Shown: in pieces, positions 22,901-32,849 of the stretch
Numbering within the stretch: the stretch's first letter is position 1
How the letters are laid out: every line of letters begins with the position of its first letter
Assembly (NCBI GenBank): GCA_950022655.1
Contig: OX465579.1
Coordinates: 51,191,950 to 51,255,949 of the forward strand
Length of the DNA stretch: 64,000 nt
From: Alentia gelatinosa
Lineage: Eukaryota; Annelida; Polychaeta; Phyllodocida; Polynoidae
Reading direction: 5' to 3'
Made by a program: the position numbers and the translations under genes
Notes under the pieces: model-generated
What the model was told of the DNA's origin: nothing
What the model saw: only the letters and a program-made list of their open reading frames with translations
Database searches by the model: none

Positions 22901-24060
22901 GCGAGTTTAAATGATACAGGCGGCGAGGAGCGCGGGATTCAGACGCGTAGGGGAATGAAACGTGTCGGGAGAGGTGCATGAGTGGGTAGAGTCCAGACAA
23001 ATCATGGGCAGGGCAGTGAAGGTTTGGATAATGATGGTAAAATATCTACGCTCGCATTCATATTCCCATACGGGACGGATCGCCACCATATCAAAATACG
23101 AGACCGTCGGAGACGACCGACCGGGTTTTTAAGATCTGTGTTTCACTATCAGTTATACTATCGACAATTGGCAGACAGAGGAGGAGGGGGGGGGGGGGGG
23201 AGATGCGGAAATGTCATGGGAACGCCATGTAAATGTCATCACCTGCATTGACAGGTGGTGGTGCGCTTGCATCCCTTATCATGCACTCAGTATGCTCCTT
23301 GGACGTAGTAATAGCACCCCCTTCGCTGACTTACTCCCCACAAGCTTCTCGGCCCCAAATGTACTGCTCGGCGCCTCTCGTAGTAGCTCGGTGTCACTCG
23401 CATCTTCTCAGCACAACTTGGCACTGCTCGGGGATGCTCGACGGCGCTCGGCGCCGTTGGGAGCTGCTCGGCGTTGCTCGGTGCCTCTCGGGGATGCTCG
23501 GACATGTGACGTTATCTGAACCCCCCTCCCCTGATGGAGCGCGACGCTATGCTTTGCCACCTTTCTGTAATGTTAGCGTGTCATGTTTCAGCCTTCTGGG
23601 ACCACGCAGGAAATCAGGACATTACCAACATCCCAAAAACCTCCCACCCATCTACCCTGGAATACCAAATAACCCCATCCGCCCACCCTATCCCAACGAT
23701 CCATCCACCCAACCACCCACGAAGCCAAACACTCAATCCGCCCACTCACTGGTCCACCCATAGGTCCGCCACACATATATACACCCACCGGGGCACACAC
23801 CAACGTGTTTGTTATCACATACGGTGTAACTAAATGTGAAGTTAAAGAACCCCTAAACAGTCTTTAAATGGAGTTATATTCCTTTCTATCTTTTTAAAAA
23901 ATGATTCTAGTATCTGGTATTGGTATCTAGTGCTAGTATTCAGGACTTTTTGTGAACGTCGTGCACGGTGCACATTGTGTTAGGAGTTTCATATTTATCT
24001 CACTTAAGCTACCTTAGGAAAGTAACCCTAGACCAACCGATTAAAGACAGTTTGTTGTCA
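22901..24060. other. low-complexity stretch with minisatellites
   Basis: Holds a G-run (about 23182-23200), a degenerate 12-bp-like TGCTCGG repeat (about 23340-23505) and a C/A-rich CCACCCA tract (about 23640-23770). Frames across these arrays are repeat artefacts. No gene seen. Confidence 0.6.
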
Positions 24061-24394
24061 ATAGTCGTGCCGTCACACTCTATTCCAACCGATTGAAGGC
24101 AATCCCCTGTTTGGTATCGGGTCATGTTTCAGCCCACTCTACATTGACCTATTGAAGCCACGTCGACATTGATATTTCACTATTGAAGCCACTTCGATGT
24201 CAATATTTAACCTGTTGAAGCCACCTCGGTACCGGTATTTAGTAATGGGCACTCTATTAAGTTACTTTTCCCGACAGTGTAATTGGATTTTCTGAGCCAC
24301 GTCCCTGTTGATATTGAGGACAATCCACTTAAACTTACTGAAGCCGATTCAGTGCTTTAATGTTTTTGTTTAAAGTCATGTTTTAATACACTTT
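24060..24394. repeat. degenerate ~60-bp tandem repeat, left side of the Ngaro-like insertion
   Basis: Recurring ATTGAAGCCACnTCGnnnTnnnTATT blocks at about 24151, 24183, 24214 and 24344. The same motif (TTACTGAGGCCACC...CACTATTCAGTTA) resumes at about 29878-29930 on the far side of the 5.4-kb element. The element therefore landed inside this array. Confidence 0.65.
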
Positions 24395-24683
24395 CATTAC
24401 CCCTATCCCTGAACACAAAGAAGGAGTCGATAGTTGGGAATAATAAAATTTATTTTAATTTTATATACCTTTACTGACATGAATATTAATATGTAAATAT
24501 GAATATGACATAAGGTAGATAAAGTAATTGACAGAGATATAAAGAGGTCAATTACGTATAATATACATATTTGTAATTGACAGGTATAATGGTATGTCAA
24601 TTATGTATATGGTTGTATAACAAATAGTATGGTTATACAATATGAGGTATAATGGTTATACAATATGATGTATAAAAAACGCC
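24395..24683 (-). repeat. B2 repeat of Ngaro-like copy 1 (outer end)
   Basis: 289-bp AT-rich repeat, almost identical to B1 (24906-25194). It forms the 3' terminus of the element and ends GGGGTAATG on the minus strand. Confidence 0.92.
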
Positions 24684-24722
24684 CTACGGAGTAGGAGATA
24701 AGAAAGAGAGGTGAGGGTGGGT

Positions 24723-24905
24723 GGGAAAAGAAAATATGTGTGAACGTAGTGGAGTACAGGAGCAGAATGAGGTGGAGGTCAGAGACGCGGTGGGCCACGT
24801 GACCGCGGGGTTCACGTGACCGACACCAGGGGGGAGTGCGCAGGGTGCGCGGGGGGCGTGTCAGGAGGACCAATGACCACCCCTGACCAACGGCCATGGG
24901 TTACC
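24723..24905 (-). repeat. A2 repeat of Ngaro-like copy 1
   Basis: 183-bp internal copy of the left terminal repeat A1 (29639-29822, 184 bp). It directly abuts B1, so the B1/A2 junction is the same sequence that would form if the element ends were joined in a circle. Confidence 0.92.
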
Positions 24906-25194
24906 CATTACCCCTATCCCTGAACACAAAGAAGGAGTCGATAGTTGGGAATAATAAAATTTATTTTAATTTTATATACCTTTACCGACATGAATATTAA
25001 TATGTAAATATGAATATGACATAAGGTAGATAAAGTAATTGACAGAGATATAAAGAGGTCAATTACGTATAATATACATATTTGTAATTGACAGGTATAA
25101 TGGTATGTCAATTATGTATATGGTTGTATAACAAATAGTATGGTTATACAATATGAGGTATAATGGTTATACAATATGATGTATAAAAAACGCC
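24906..25194 (-). repeat. B1 repeat of Ngaro-like copy 1
   Basis: 289-bp repeat starting about 55 bp after the recombinase stop codon. It is a direct copy of the outer B2. Confidence 0.92.
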
Positions 25195-25249
25195 AAGACC
25201 ATAAAAATGAGGCGAGGTGGGAGGGAGAAAAGTTTGTGAGGGATAAAAG

Positions 25250-26278
25250 TCACTGGTTGAGGGACTGTATGAGGGACGCATTCACCTCGTGTGCGTTGGA
25301 GTCCCTAATGTATCCCCTGTGTGCATTTGAACGCCACCCCCCGTAGCGTTGAATGGAGAGTTCAGCGACCCCGGCCTGGAAGGCCTGAGTGGCGGCGGCC
25401 TTTCTCAGGCTGTGTAGAGTGTAGGTCTTAGGGGGGTGGCCTGCTGTGGTGTTGAGCCGCTCCCACTCCTTTGACAGCGACCGCGTCGTTATTAGCGACC
25501 TGTCAGCGTTGAGCAGGAACGGATCCGTCGGTATCAGCGTGGGGACCGCAGCGAGCATATTCCTCACGGCCGTCACCGGGCACGACCTCGGGTCCGGGGA
25601 GGATTGGAGCCTCACGTGTTTTTCCTCCCCCACGCACTGGAGGTTCTTGGCGGCCTTGATGCGGACCGCCACGTGATTTGCCGTGAGCACCACGTCCCCA
25701 CGTGAGAGGTGTCGCACCGGATCGAATGCCCTGGCCGTAGGGGGGGCGACCTCGCTCTGCCGCAGTGCGGCGTAGTACAGGAGGAGGAACGCGGCCCGTA
25801 GGGTCAGGTCGAGGGGCGTGTCCGACAGTAGCTCGAGGATCCCCTGGAGGGCGGCCATGGGGATCGGAGGCTTGACGTTTGGTGTGTAGGCCTTGTTCCT
25901 CCTCATGGCGTCGAGGGCCCTCCTGACCCTCACGTCCTCTGTAGCCGTAACGTCCCCGCCCGAGAGCCGTAGGTGTGTCCTCACGTGCGAGAGCTGGTTG
26001 GCCACGGTCGCCGGCGAGGGGGCGTGGTCCACGAGGTACTCGAGGAAGGCCGTGATGAAACTCACGGACGGTGCCTGCGGGTCGGTCCTCGTCCGTCGGC
26101 AGAAGGCGAGGTAGGTGGACACGGCGCTCTTCTGGTTTGCGACCGTGCCTGGGGCACGTGCCTCGGCCTGCCGCGCAGATGCCTTCCGTTGGAGAGAGCG
26201 TAGCGCCGGATCTGCAGGACAGGCGAAGCACAGGCACGAATGAAGCATGATTACAAGGCACCACGGACCACAGATCAT
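25250..26278 (-). CDS. tyrosine recombinase (Ngaro type), copy 1
   Basis: Integrase of the element: a tyrosine recombinase of 342 codons that would insert the circular DNA intermediate. A SAM-like core-binding region (residues ~30-130, with GTVANQKSAVSTYLAFC) precedes the catalytic domain. That domain has Arg173 (YAALRQSE), His289 and Arg292 (TLHSLRKAA), Trp315 at the second-His position (GGWRSN) and the nucleophile Tyr323 (RGYIRD). All essential residues are present. The frame overlaps the 3' end of the RT frame by 776 nt. The first ~20 residues look unlike protein, and a splice-acceptor-like CCTGTCCTGCAG sits just before the conserved region (boundary about 26212/26211). The real 5' end may therefore come from splicing rather than the ATG at 26278. 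It differs from copy 2 at only two residues. Confidence 0.92.
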   Translation of the reverse strand: MICGPWCLVIMLHSCLCFACPADPALRSLQRKASARQAEARAPGTVANQKSAVSTYLAFCRRTRTDPQAPSVSFITAFLEYLVDHAPSPATVANQLSHVRTHLRLSGGDVTATEDVRVRRALDAMRRNKAYTPNVKPPIPMAALQGILELLSDTPLDLTLRAAFLLLYYAALRQSEVAPPTARAFDPVRHLSRGDVVLTANHVAVRIKAAKNLQCVGEEKHVRLQSSPDPRSCPVTAVRNMLAAVPTLIPTDPFLLNADRSLITTRSLSKEWERLNTTAGHPPKTYTLHSLRKAAATQAFQAGVAELSIQRYGGWRSNAHRGYIRDSNAHEVNASLIQSLNQ

Positions 26279-28430
26279 GATATCCCATCAGGCATGCAGC
26301 ATTGTTAAAATCCCTCGAGGACAGGTGGGCCCTACTGAGTGCGTCGGCGACCGTGTTGAGGACCCCGGGGACGTGCGTGTAGACCAGGTCGACTTGCAGC
26401 TTGGCCTGGACCATCCAGGCCTGTCGGGCACACTCGGCGAGAACGCGGTTGCGTGCCCGCCCCGACGTGAGTGCCTGGACGGTCCCCATGTTGTCACAGA
26501 AGACTTCGATCCTGGTCCCACGATCACGGTCCCCGAGGAACGTGTGGAGAGCATAGATTGTGTTCAGGGCCTCGAGCTCAGAAATGCAGTCCACGGGGTC
26601 ATTGATGGGACAAACCTGGCACGCGTAGGCCGCACGGCCGTCTGTACCCCCCACGCCCGAGAGGCAGGCGTCGACCGTGATGCACTTTGTCGCCGGCCCT
26701 CGAGGGATGAGGGCGTGCCCATTCCACCCGGCGGCAAACCGTAGGAACCACTGGAGGTCCTGCCGCATGTCCGAGCTTACGTTGATGTAGAACCCGTCCA
26801 TCGACCGTAGGGCCTCCAGTAGTTTGCTGACGAACGGCCTCGCCGGGCGGATGCATTTCGCGACGTGCAGGATTTTGCCGAGGACGGATTGAAGCTGTCG
26901 CTTGGTCAGCGACCGCTTCCTGGCGACCGCCCCAACGTGCTCCCGCACGTCCTCCAACTTGTCCCGGGGGATGGTGAGGGACATCTCGGCGTCATTGATG
27001 TCGATGCCCAGCCAGCGCACGGTCTGGCTAGGGGCCTGCGCCTTTTCCCGGGCCTCGGGGAGGCCGAGCTCGGCGAACAGGTCTCGGGCTATGGCAAAGT
27101 CCGAGGCAGCTTTCTCCCGAGAAGGCGACAGTATGATGAGGTCGTCCAGATACATGGCGGCCTCGACACCCTTACCGGCGAGTATCCCCACGATGGCCTC
27201 GGCCACACACTGCATGTGATACGAGGACGCGCGGGCGCCGAACGGCATGGCCGTATCACAATAATACCCGCCGTCCCACAGGAAACACAGCAGAGGCCAG
27301 TCGAGGGGGTCGCACCTAAAGTTCTTATAGGCGCGCGAGATGTCGATGGTCGCCATGTAGCTCCCTGGCCCCGAGGCCACGAGGCGGGTGACGAAACCGT
27401 CGACCGTAGGGAGGCTGTGCTCGCGCTCTTCTCCGTAAACCGCGTTCTTCATCACGTACGCGTTGACGCTACGGTCCCGGGGGAAGGTCATATCCGTTAT
27501 GACGCGGCGGGCCTCGGACCCGCGCTTCTCCCGGGACATCAACGGCGAAACGTGGCACCACGGCTCGAAGGGAGCCTCCGTGAACGGTCCCATCAGGTTT
27601 GAGAATCCGCTCTCCTTTCTGATAAAATCCCCGACTTGCTTCGGGAATCCGGTGGCGCTCGGATGGTTGGGGACGTCCCGAGTGTCGCTGGCCGGCCCGA
27701 GGTAGCCGAGGGGGAATCCGTATCTTATGAAACCGAGGAGTTCCCCTTTCCCCTCCATGCCCGTCAGGTAGTGCTCCCACGCCCGTAGTTTGAGGTCCGT
27801 CGGCAGGGTTATCTTCGTGCACAGGGCGTTGGGCAGGCCCGAGGCCCGGACCGCCTCGTAGATGTGGCCGTGCGCCGGGGGGCCGGCCTCGGTGAAGCGG
27901 GGCCACTCGGCCCGCCTGTGCTCCATGAAGGCCTCCGGGTCCGTCCGGAGTCCGGGCGACGGAATTCCGGTCCGGCAGACTTCCTTTAGTCCGCCGAAAT
28001 CCGGAGTGTTAGTTGGATCCTCAGTCGGCGCGGTAACACTAACACTCGTGCTACCGCAGTGGGTTGGCGGTGGCCGCGCGGTGAACCTGTCCTCCACGTG
28101 GCGGGTCCCGCCCCCTTCGTTGTTGTTGTTTATGTTCGGGGCCCGACCACGTGGGCCGGCGGCCTTCGTGTTGTGGTCACGTGGACCCCCCGTGTGGTCC
28201 CCCCTCCACGTGAGGGGGTGGGGGCCCGCAGTGGTCACCGGGCCGCTTCCTTTTACGACCCCCGCCCACGTCCGGTCACCGGAAATCCTGTTGGGGGTGG
28301 TGGAGATCACAGGGCCCGCTGGCGTTACATCACGTGGATTGCACCCCACGACCCCGGGCCCGGGGGGGGAGGCACGTGTTGTGACTGTGTGGGGGTGCGC
28401 TCCGCTCACTCGCGGGGCGCACCGTAGCCG
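25503..28430 (-). CDS. reverse transcriptase-RNase H (pol), copy 1, -1 frame to gag
   Basis: Pol of the element, which copies the RNA into DNA. There is no ATG near the start. The frame is entered in the -1 direction from gag at the A AAA AAC site and begins KKRLRCAPRVSG. A Pro/Gly-rich linker leads to the RT (ISRAYKNFRCDPLDWPL, then MPFGARASSYHMQ, then catalytic YLDD at 27152-27141). A connection with WLGIDIN follows. RNase H comes next, with acidic residues in ITVDACLSGVGG, ISELEALN, VFCDNMGTV and VADALSR (about 26690-26330). No methyltransferase is seen. After RNase H the frame stays open another ~750 nt antiphase to the recombinase gene. That part is probably not functional protein, or is removed by splicing. 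Confidence 0.92.
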   Translation of the reverse strand, partial: RLRCAPRVSGAHPHTVTTRASPPGPGVVGCNPRDVTPAGPVISTTPNRISGDRTWAGVVKGSGPVTTAGPHPLTWRGDHTGGPRDHNTKAAGPRGRAPNINNNNEGGGTRHVEDRFTARPPPTHCGSTSVSVTAPTEDPTNTPDFGGLKEVCRTGIPSPGLRTDPEAFMEHRRAEWPRFTEAGPPAHGHIYEAVRASGLPNALCTKITLPTDLKLRAWEHYLTGMEGKGELLGFIRYGFPLGYLGPASDTRDVPNHPSATGFPKQVGDFIRKESGFSNLMGPFTEAPFEPWCHVSPLMSREKRGSEARRVITDMTFPRDRSVNAYVMKNAVYGEEREHSLPTVDGFVTRLVASGPGSYMATIDISRAYKNFRCDPLDWPLLCFLWDGGYYCDTAMPFGARASSYHMQCVAEAIVGILAGKGVEAAMYLDDLIILSPSREKAASDFAIARDLFAELGLPEAREKAQAPSQTVRWLGIDINDAEMSLTIPRDKLEDVREHVGAVARKRSLTKRQLQSVLGKILHVAKCIRPARPFVSKLLEALRSMDGFYINVSSDMRQDLQWFLRFAAGWNGHALIPRGPATKCITVDACLSGVGGTDGRAAYACQVCPINDPVDCISELEALNTIYALHTFLGDRDRGTRIEVFCDNMGTVQALTSGRARNRVLAECARQAWMVQAKLQVDLVYTHVPGVLNTVADALSRAHLSSRDFNNAACLMGYHDLWSVVPCNHASFVPVLRLSCRSGATLSPTEGICAAGRGTCPRHGRKPEERRVHLPRLLPTDEDRPAGTVREFHHGLPRVPRGPRPLAGDRGQPALAREDTPTALGRGRYGYRGREGQEGPRRHEEEQGLHTKRQASDPHGRPPGDPRATVGHAPRPDPTGRVPPPVLRRTAAERGRPPYGQGIRSGATPLTWGRGAHGKSRGGPHQGRQEPPVRGGGKTREAPILPGPEVVPGDGREEYARCGPHADTDGSVPAQR

Positions 28431-28436
28431 TTTTTT
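28395..28436 (-). promoter_or_regulatory. candidate programmed -1 frameshift signal (gag-pol), copy 1
   Basis: On the minus strand the heptamer A AAA AAC (28436-28430) lies in the gag frame as gcA AAA AAC, the X XXY YYZ form used for -1 slippage. A 7-nt spacer (28429-28423) separates it from a hairpin: 6-bp stem GTGCGC/GCGCAC (28422-28417 with 28400-28395), a C-A mismatch, 4 bp CCGC/GCGG, and a GAGTGA loop. The gag stop TGA (28408-28406) sits in that loop. Slipping by -1 reads straight into the RT frame. Function is inferred from geometry. Confidence 0.8.
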
Positions 28437-29527
28437 GCCCCGTGTCCGTGTTGGGGGAGCACATCCGCTCTGGGGTCGACCGCCCGGGGCGTGTGTCCGG
28501 CCTGGGGTGCGTGTCCGGCCTGGGGTGCTCGCCGGGGTGCCGGTGTGGGCGCAGCCTGACCGTTCTCATAGCCCATCGTATATCCGAGTTTCCGGTTGCA
28601 CGCGTGTAACGAGTGCCCGCATTGCCTCCCCACGGAGTCGCAATACGAGCACACGTGCAGCCATCTCACGGGCCCGTCATCGTGACCGCTCCTATGGCGG
28701 CACCCCCTCTCCGAATTAAATTGCCGGCATGGCAACTCCCGTCCTCGGGCTTTCCCGGTGTCGGCGCCGCTGGTGAGGGTCCCGGTCGTCATCGCGAGTC
28801 GGACTCGCTCCTCCTGGATCCGCGAGTAATCGCACCACGACAGCCTCCCGGCCTCGATCTGGTCGAACACCTGGTTAGACCATCTCCTGACTCTGGCCCA
28901 CGGCCGGCTCTGGGCGTCGATTGACACTTGATGTAAGTGCCGGAACATGGCCTCACGGTCCACGGGGTCGACCGCACGGTCATCCCCGAGCAAGCCAATA
29001 AACGCACTCAGGTACTCGAGGGGGCCCAGGGTTCCCCTCAGTTCAAGCTTCTGGGACAACGTGTAAACCCCCTCCCTATCCACAAACATGTACGGTTTAC
29101 TGATCAAACGGGTAACATGAATATCTGACTGCAGCTTACCAGCCGTCTTGTCATGGCGGATGGCCTCACGGTCGAGCTCACGTTGGATATACGGGTCCCC
29201 TGCGTAGCGGTCTCGTAGCTGGCGGGGTGGAGGCATGGCGCGGCCGGCTTGATCCTCGGCCCAGTCCCGAGTCCTTACTTCGGCGACTGAGCGAACCGTA
29301 GGGGGCGATGCTTGTCCCGTCGACCGTTGTGTCTGTAGTTGAATTAATGCGTCCAACTTCCTACTCATGTCCGAGAGTCCGGTCTCTACGGCCACGAGGC
29401 GGGCCGACCGGAGGCTTCCGGCCTGAGACGCGGACTCCACCTGATCGCTCTCCCTCACGGTTGTCTCCGAGGCCTGGTCCGTGGTCGTGGAGGCGCTCGC
29501 TTGAGCGCGTGTCGTTGGTGGTGCCAT
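28406..29527 (-). CDS. Gag-like ORF1, copy 1
   Basis: Predicted structural protein of 373 residues, starting MAPPTTRAQASAS just inside A1. The frame is open further upstream, but this ATG is the first within the body and is conserved in both copies. A Ser/Thr/Gln-rich N-terminus is followed by a central region (LRDRYAGDPYIQRELDREA; EYLSAFIGLLGDD). A C-terminal Cys/His cluster (about 28740-28600: PCRQFNSERGC...HVCSYCDSVG...CGHSLHAC) resembles the zinc cluster of Ngaro/DIRS Gag. Two tandem GHAPQA-type repeats precede the slippery site. The frame ends at the TGA in the frameshift hairpin. Confidence 0.88.
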   Translation of the reverse strand: MAPPTTRAQASASTTTDQASETTVRESDQVESASQAGSLRSARLVAVETGLSDMSRKLDALIQLQTQRSTGQASPPTVRSVAEVRTRDWAEDQAGRAMPPPRQLRDRYAGDPYIQRELDREAIRHDKTAGKLQSDIHVTRLISKPYMFVDREGVYTLSQKLELRGTLGPLEYLSAFIGLLGDDRAVDPVDREAMFRHLHQVSIDAQSRPWARVRRWSNQVFDQIEAGRLSWCDYSRIQEERVRLAMTTGTLTSGADTGKARGRELPCRQFNSERGCRHRSGHDDGPVRWLHVCSYCDSVGRQCGHSLHACNRKLGYTMGYENGQAAPTPAPRRAPQAGHAPQAGHTPRAVDPRADVLPQHGHGAKNGYGAPRE

Positions 29528-29638
29528 CCTAGCTGTCCTGTAATTCACGTGAACTTTACCCGTATTCAGACACTGTCTCTGCACGGTCAGATACTCGGGG
29601 AGTATCGAAGACGGCGTGGAGAGTAGGCCAAAAATGGA

Positions 29639-29822
29639 GGGAAAAGAAAATATGTGTGAACGTAGTGGAGTACAGGAGCAGAATGAGGTGGAGGTCAGAG
29701 ACGCGGTGGGCCACGTGACCGCGGGGTTCACGTGACCGACACCAGGGGGGAGTGCGCAGGGTGCGCGAGGGGGCGTGTCAGGGGGAGCAATGACCACCCC
29801 TGACCAACGGCCATGGGTTACC
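29639..29822 (-). repeat. A1 repeat of Ngaro-like copy 1 (outer 5' end)
   Basis: 184-bp terminal repeat beginning GGTAACCCATGGCC on the minus strand. It contains two CACGTG boxes. Transcription probably starts in or near it, since gag begins 112 bp inside. Confidence 0.9.
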
Positions 29823-30815
29823 AATTAGTCCTACAGAAACAACTTACCCATCAATATTCAGTTATGCTTTAGGACACTCTACTTTAACTTACTGAGGCCA
29901 CCTTCCTGTCACTATTCAGTTACACTTAAGGGCGCCCTTCTCAATCCAAAATAGACTCTTCACCCTTTTGTAGTTCCACATACCACTATGTCCCAACGCC
30001 AATTCTCAGTCCATACAGTCATCATGGACTCCTCATCCATTTGCTTCATTTCCTTGTAGCCACTTACCTTTGGGCATATAACTACTCTCGGATGAAATTG
30101 ATCATACGCATTTCATTTGTTTGGAACTAATCACTAGATGACCCACCGTTTATGTAAGTGAGGCTTCATGACCCTACGTCAGTCTTGACGACATGTTTAC
30201 GACATATGACACGTTTTGCGACACATTTACGACTTTGCGACACGGGAGGCACACTGACAGGGAACATGTAACTGATTAGCCAGTAATACACCGCTTGATG
30301 TATTGGCGTTTGCTTATAAATGAGCGTGAAGTAAGCATGGTGACCAGGCTGGATGCACGACGCCAAGCAGGGGGCAAATGCTGCTAGTCTACCGTCTATT
30401 GAACATGACGGGGACCCAGGTGGAGGCTGCACTTAGAATGTGGAATCTCGGCATGTCGTAAATTGACATTGAAGTTACTTATGAGGCATTTATAAGTCCG
30501 TGCGCTCACGCCGGCAGGTGGTGGCCAGAGATGATGTATGCTGCAGGTTGACTCAACCCCTTGGGTCACTAACTGGAAGTACGAGTGTGGGCTTTAGATG
30601 GGGATTATACAGCGCTGCTAGTGAGATGTGGTACAAGCATACAACCACAGATTATTATATGGCAGTACTCCTACCTGAACTATACTAGGCGTGTAGTATC
30701 TGTAACAGATGTGAAACCCGAATAAAAGATTCCTGAAGTGCTTCTATCATTGTTCACACACTGTTTCTCAATCTTAGAACTAGTCCTGACAAATCTAAGC
30801 AATATAGGCAAAATT
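29823..30815. other. tandem-repeat remainder, then non-coding
   Basis: The first ~120 bp continue the degenerate repeat interrupted by the Ngaro-like element. The remainder has only short frames with no recognisable domain. Confidence 0.5.
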
Positions 30816-30817
30816 AC

Positions 30818-31500
30818 ATGGTGTCAGAAGGAAAGACTAGTATGCAAAGCAGCATTGACGCCAGCAGCAGTCTGAGAGTGATACATGGATATTTTCAGGT
30901 CCATACAGGTCAGAGCTGCAATTTTAAATTCTATATTACTGATAAAGCAGACCTGCCAATTCTGGGACATAAAGCATGTGAGCAGCTGCATCCTATGAAG
31001 CATGTAAATATTTGCCAAAGGATTCCAATTTAACGAAAGACCATGTAGAAAAAAGTACAGATGTCTTTAGAGGAGTAGGTCAGTATGACAAAGATGATGA
31101 TATGCAGCTAAACGAAAAAGCCAAGGGCACAATCCAGCATCTACACAGAATTCCCTAGGCAAAGCAAACAAAAATGCTTGCAGATTTAGCGCAGTAAAGC
31201 AAGTGGGTTAGTAATCTAGTAATTGTTGAAAAAAGAAAGGCTCGCTGCGGGTGTGCTTCGATCCGAGGCCATTAAACGAAGCAATCAAACATAAAAGGCA
31301 TAATATCCCAACTACTCAGAACTAGCAGTAAATGCATAACAGTAGATATCACCGATTGTAGTAGATACTACGAGGACTATTCCAACACACACAACACTTT
31401 ATGAAATTAGATAAAACTGCTTGCATACGATCTATTATGTTACCAGCGTACATGAGATAATATAATGTTTGGAGCTTCTTAATTATTGAATTGTTTCCCC
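30818..31500 (+). pseudogene. Ty3/gypsy-type LTR retrotransposon pol remnant
   Basis: Plus-strand fragments in order. A retropepsin C-terminal region comes first (30818-31033: VIHGYFQVHTGQ...DLPILGHKACEQL, the usual ILG...C..L pattern after the protease). The pre-RT block is in another frame (STDVFRGVGQYDK at about 31056). RT entry motifs follow (VSNLVIVEKRK at about 31207, then a damaged R-C-x-D-P region and LNEAIKHKRHNIPTTQ at about 31275). Stops and frameshifts abound and no LTR was found nearby, so it is an old fragment. Confidence 0.7.
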
Positions 31501-32740
31501 GAGTTGTATGGGGTTTGAACCTTTACCATAATGGCGAGATCATCTGTATGAGATGGGAGTGACCAATATTCCCTGGAGCTTACAAGAATGTGCTCTTGTA
31601 TGGCCTGCCGTGAGTATCAAACACAGGATAGGGTTCATGTATGTATCAGGTAGGCAGTCGGGCGGACACGGCAAACACAGAAAGTAAACGAGTCAACAGG
31701 CGCCCAGACAGTACACAGAGGTGCCTGACATAACTTGGACGCACCGGACGCTTTCCATGTCACCACCAGCACACAACCCAACAATATAGCTGAATGTCTT
31801 CTTCCGGAACCATCGCAGCAATCATAGCCAGTTGCCTTTCTCAGCATCCTAATCTACAACCAAAGCCGATCCTCGTTTTCACTATCCTTCGGCACAATCA
31901 TAGCAGACCGCTCTATGAGCATGGGCCACACGCTCACATACTCTGCCTAAAATTAGTCACATTGCTACAGAAAACTAACCCTTCACCATCTGCGTGCTAT
32001 AACACTGGGACATTGTGAAAAAAGCAGAGGGCCAGTATCTTTGGGACTTAGAGGCGTGTCCAACTGGCCATGATCAATCACTAGACTGACTGGTGCTTGA
32101 AACATTTAGATCCCTGACAAGCTCTTGTAGAAACAATGCAAGTGGGTTACAGAAAATTACCAAAAGACTGAACATAACTCTAACATTTTTATTGTTACTT
32201 ATCTATAATTCCACGCTCATTCATCGATGATGGACAAACCATTTGCTGCTAGTCGTATGATCCATCACCACAATCAATGAATCATAGCCGACCATCTTTC
32301 TCAGAAGGCATCACTTCAACAATAGCCCACCATCAATAGGTTGCCTTCCCATAATTACCTTTAAATGTGATTTCAAGAATGAAGACGAAAACTGACAATG
32401 ATATGGATTTTAATGCCAAAGATAATGGAATAGGGGTGTGTTCACGATAATACTGAATTTAGGAAAGAATTATATGAAATCCGAATTACAATATCAATTG
32501 GAAGAGTGACAGATGCTTTGCTTTGATTACGATTGACTAACTAGAAGTAGATAGACTATTAAAACTCCAGTTTCTGTAAGTACAGATACCCCCAGTGGAA
32601 CTTAGACATGAGGAAGATGAACTGAATGAAACGCACTATGTGGGCTGAACGAAATATCAGATGTTGCAGTGCTTCGATTGGCCCTGAAGCTTTTAGTCAC
32701 GTAGTGTGTAGTAGTTACAGTCATGGTCGCATGGTGACGC
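31501..32740. other. non-coding stretch, no gene recognised
   Basis: No supported gene, repeat array or element end found. Confidence 0.4.
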
Positions 32741-32849
32741 TCTCACTGGCTCTAGTTACCTCAACATGGATGAAGAATTGAAAGGGTCCCAATGGTACTT
32801 CCACGGACCAGCAAAGGAAGTACCAGCAATAACATGTTGATAGTACAGG

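Larger units (their letters stand above)
24395..29822 (-). mobile_element. Ngaro/PAT-like YR retrotransposon, copy 1 (nearly intact, 5,428 bp)
   Basis: A complete tyrosine-recombinase retrotransposon. Read on the minus strand it is A1 (29822-29639), gag, RT-RNase H, tyrosine recombinase, then B1 (25194-24906), A2 (24905-24723) and B2 (24683-24395). Such split direct repeats, with RT, RNase H and YR but no methyltransferase seen, fit the Ngaro/PAT branch of DIRS-type elements. No target-site duplication is evident, as expected for YR integration. The element is markedly GC-rich against AT-rich flanks. It is nearly identical to the plus-strand copy at 53115-58541, which implies recent movement. 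This copy keeps the gag-pol overlap needed for frameshifting. Confidence 0.95.

Noticed and set aside
23233..23833. Pro/Thr-rich frames across 23.2-23.8 kb
   Set aside because: Low-complexity C/A-rich and TGCTCGG repeats; no domain and overlapping frames on both strands.
25446..28924. Long open frames on the plus strand (up to 285 codons) across Ngaro-like copy 1, and their mirror images in copy 2
   Set aside because: They are antisense shadows in GC-rich coding sequence; the sense strand carries RT, RNase H and recombinase motifs.
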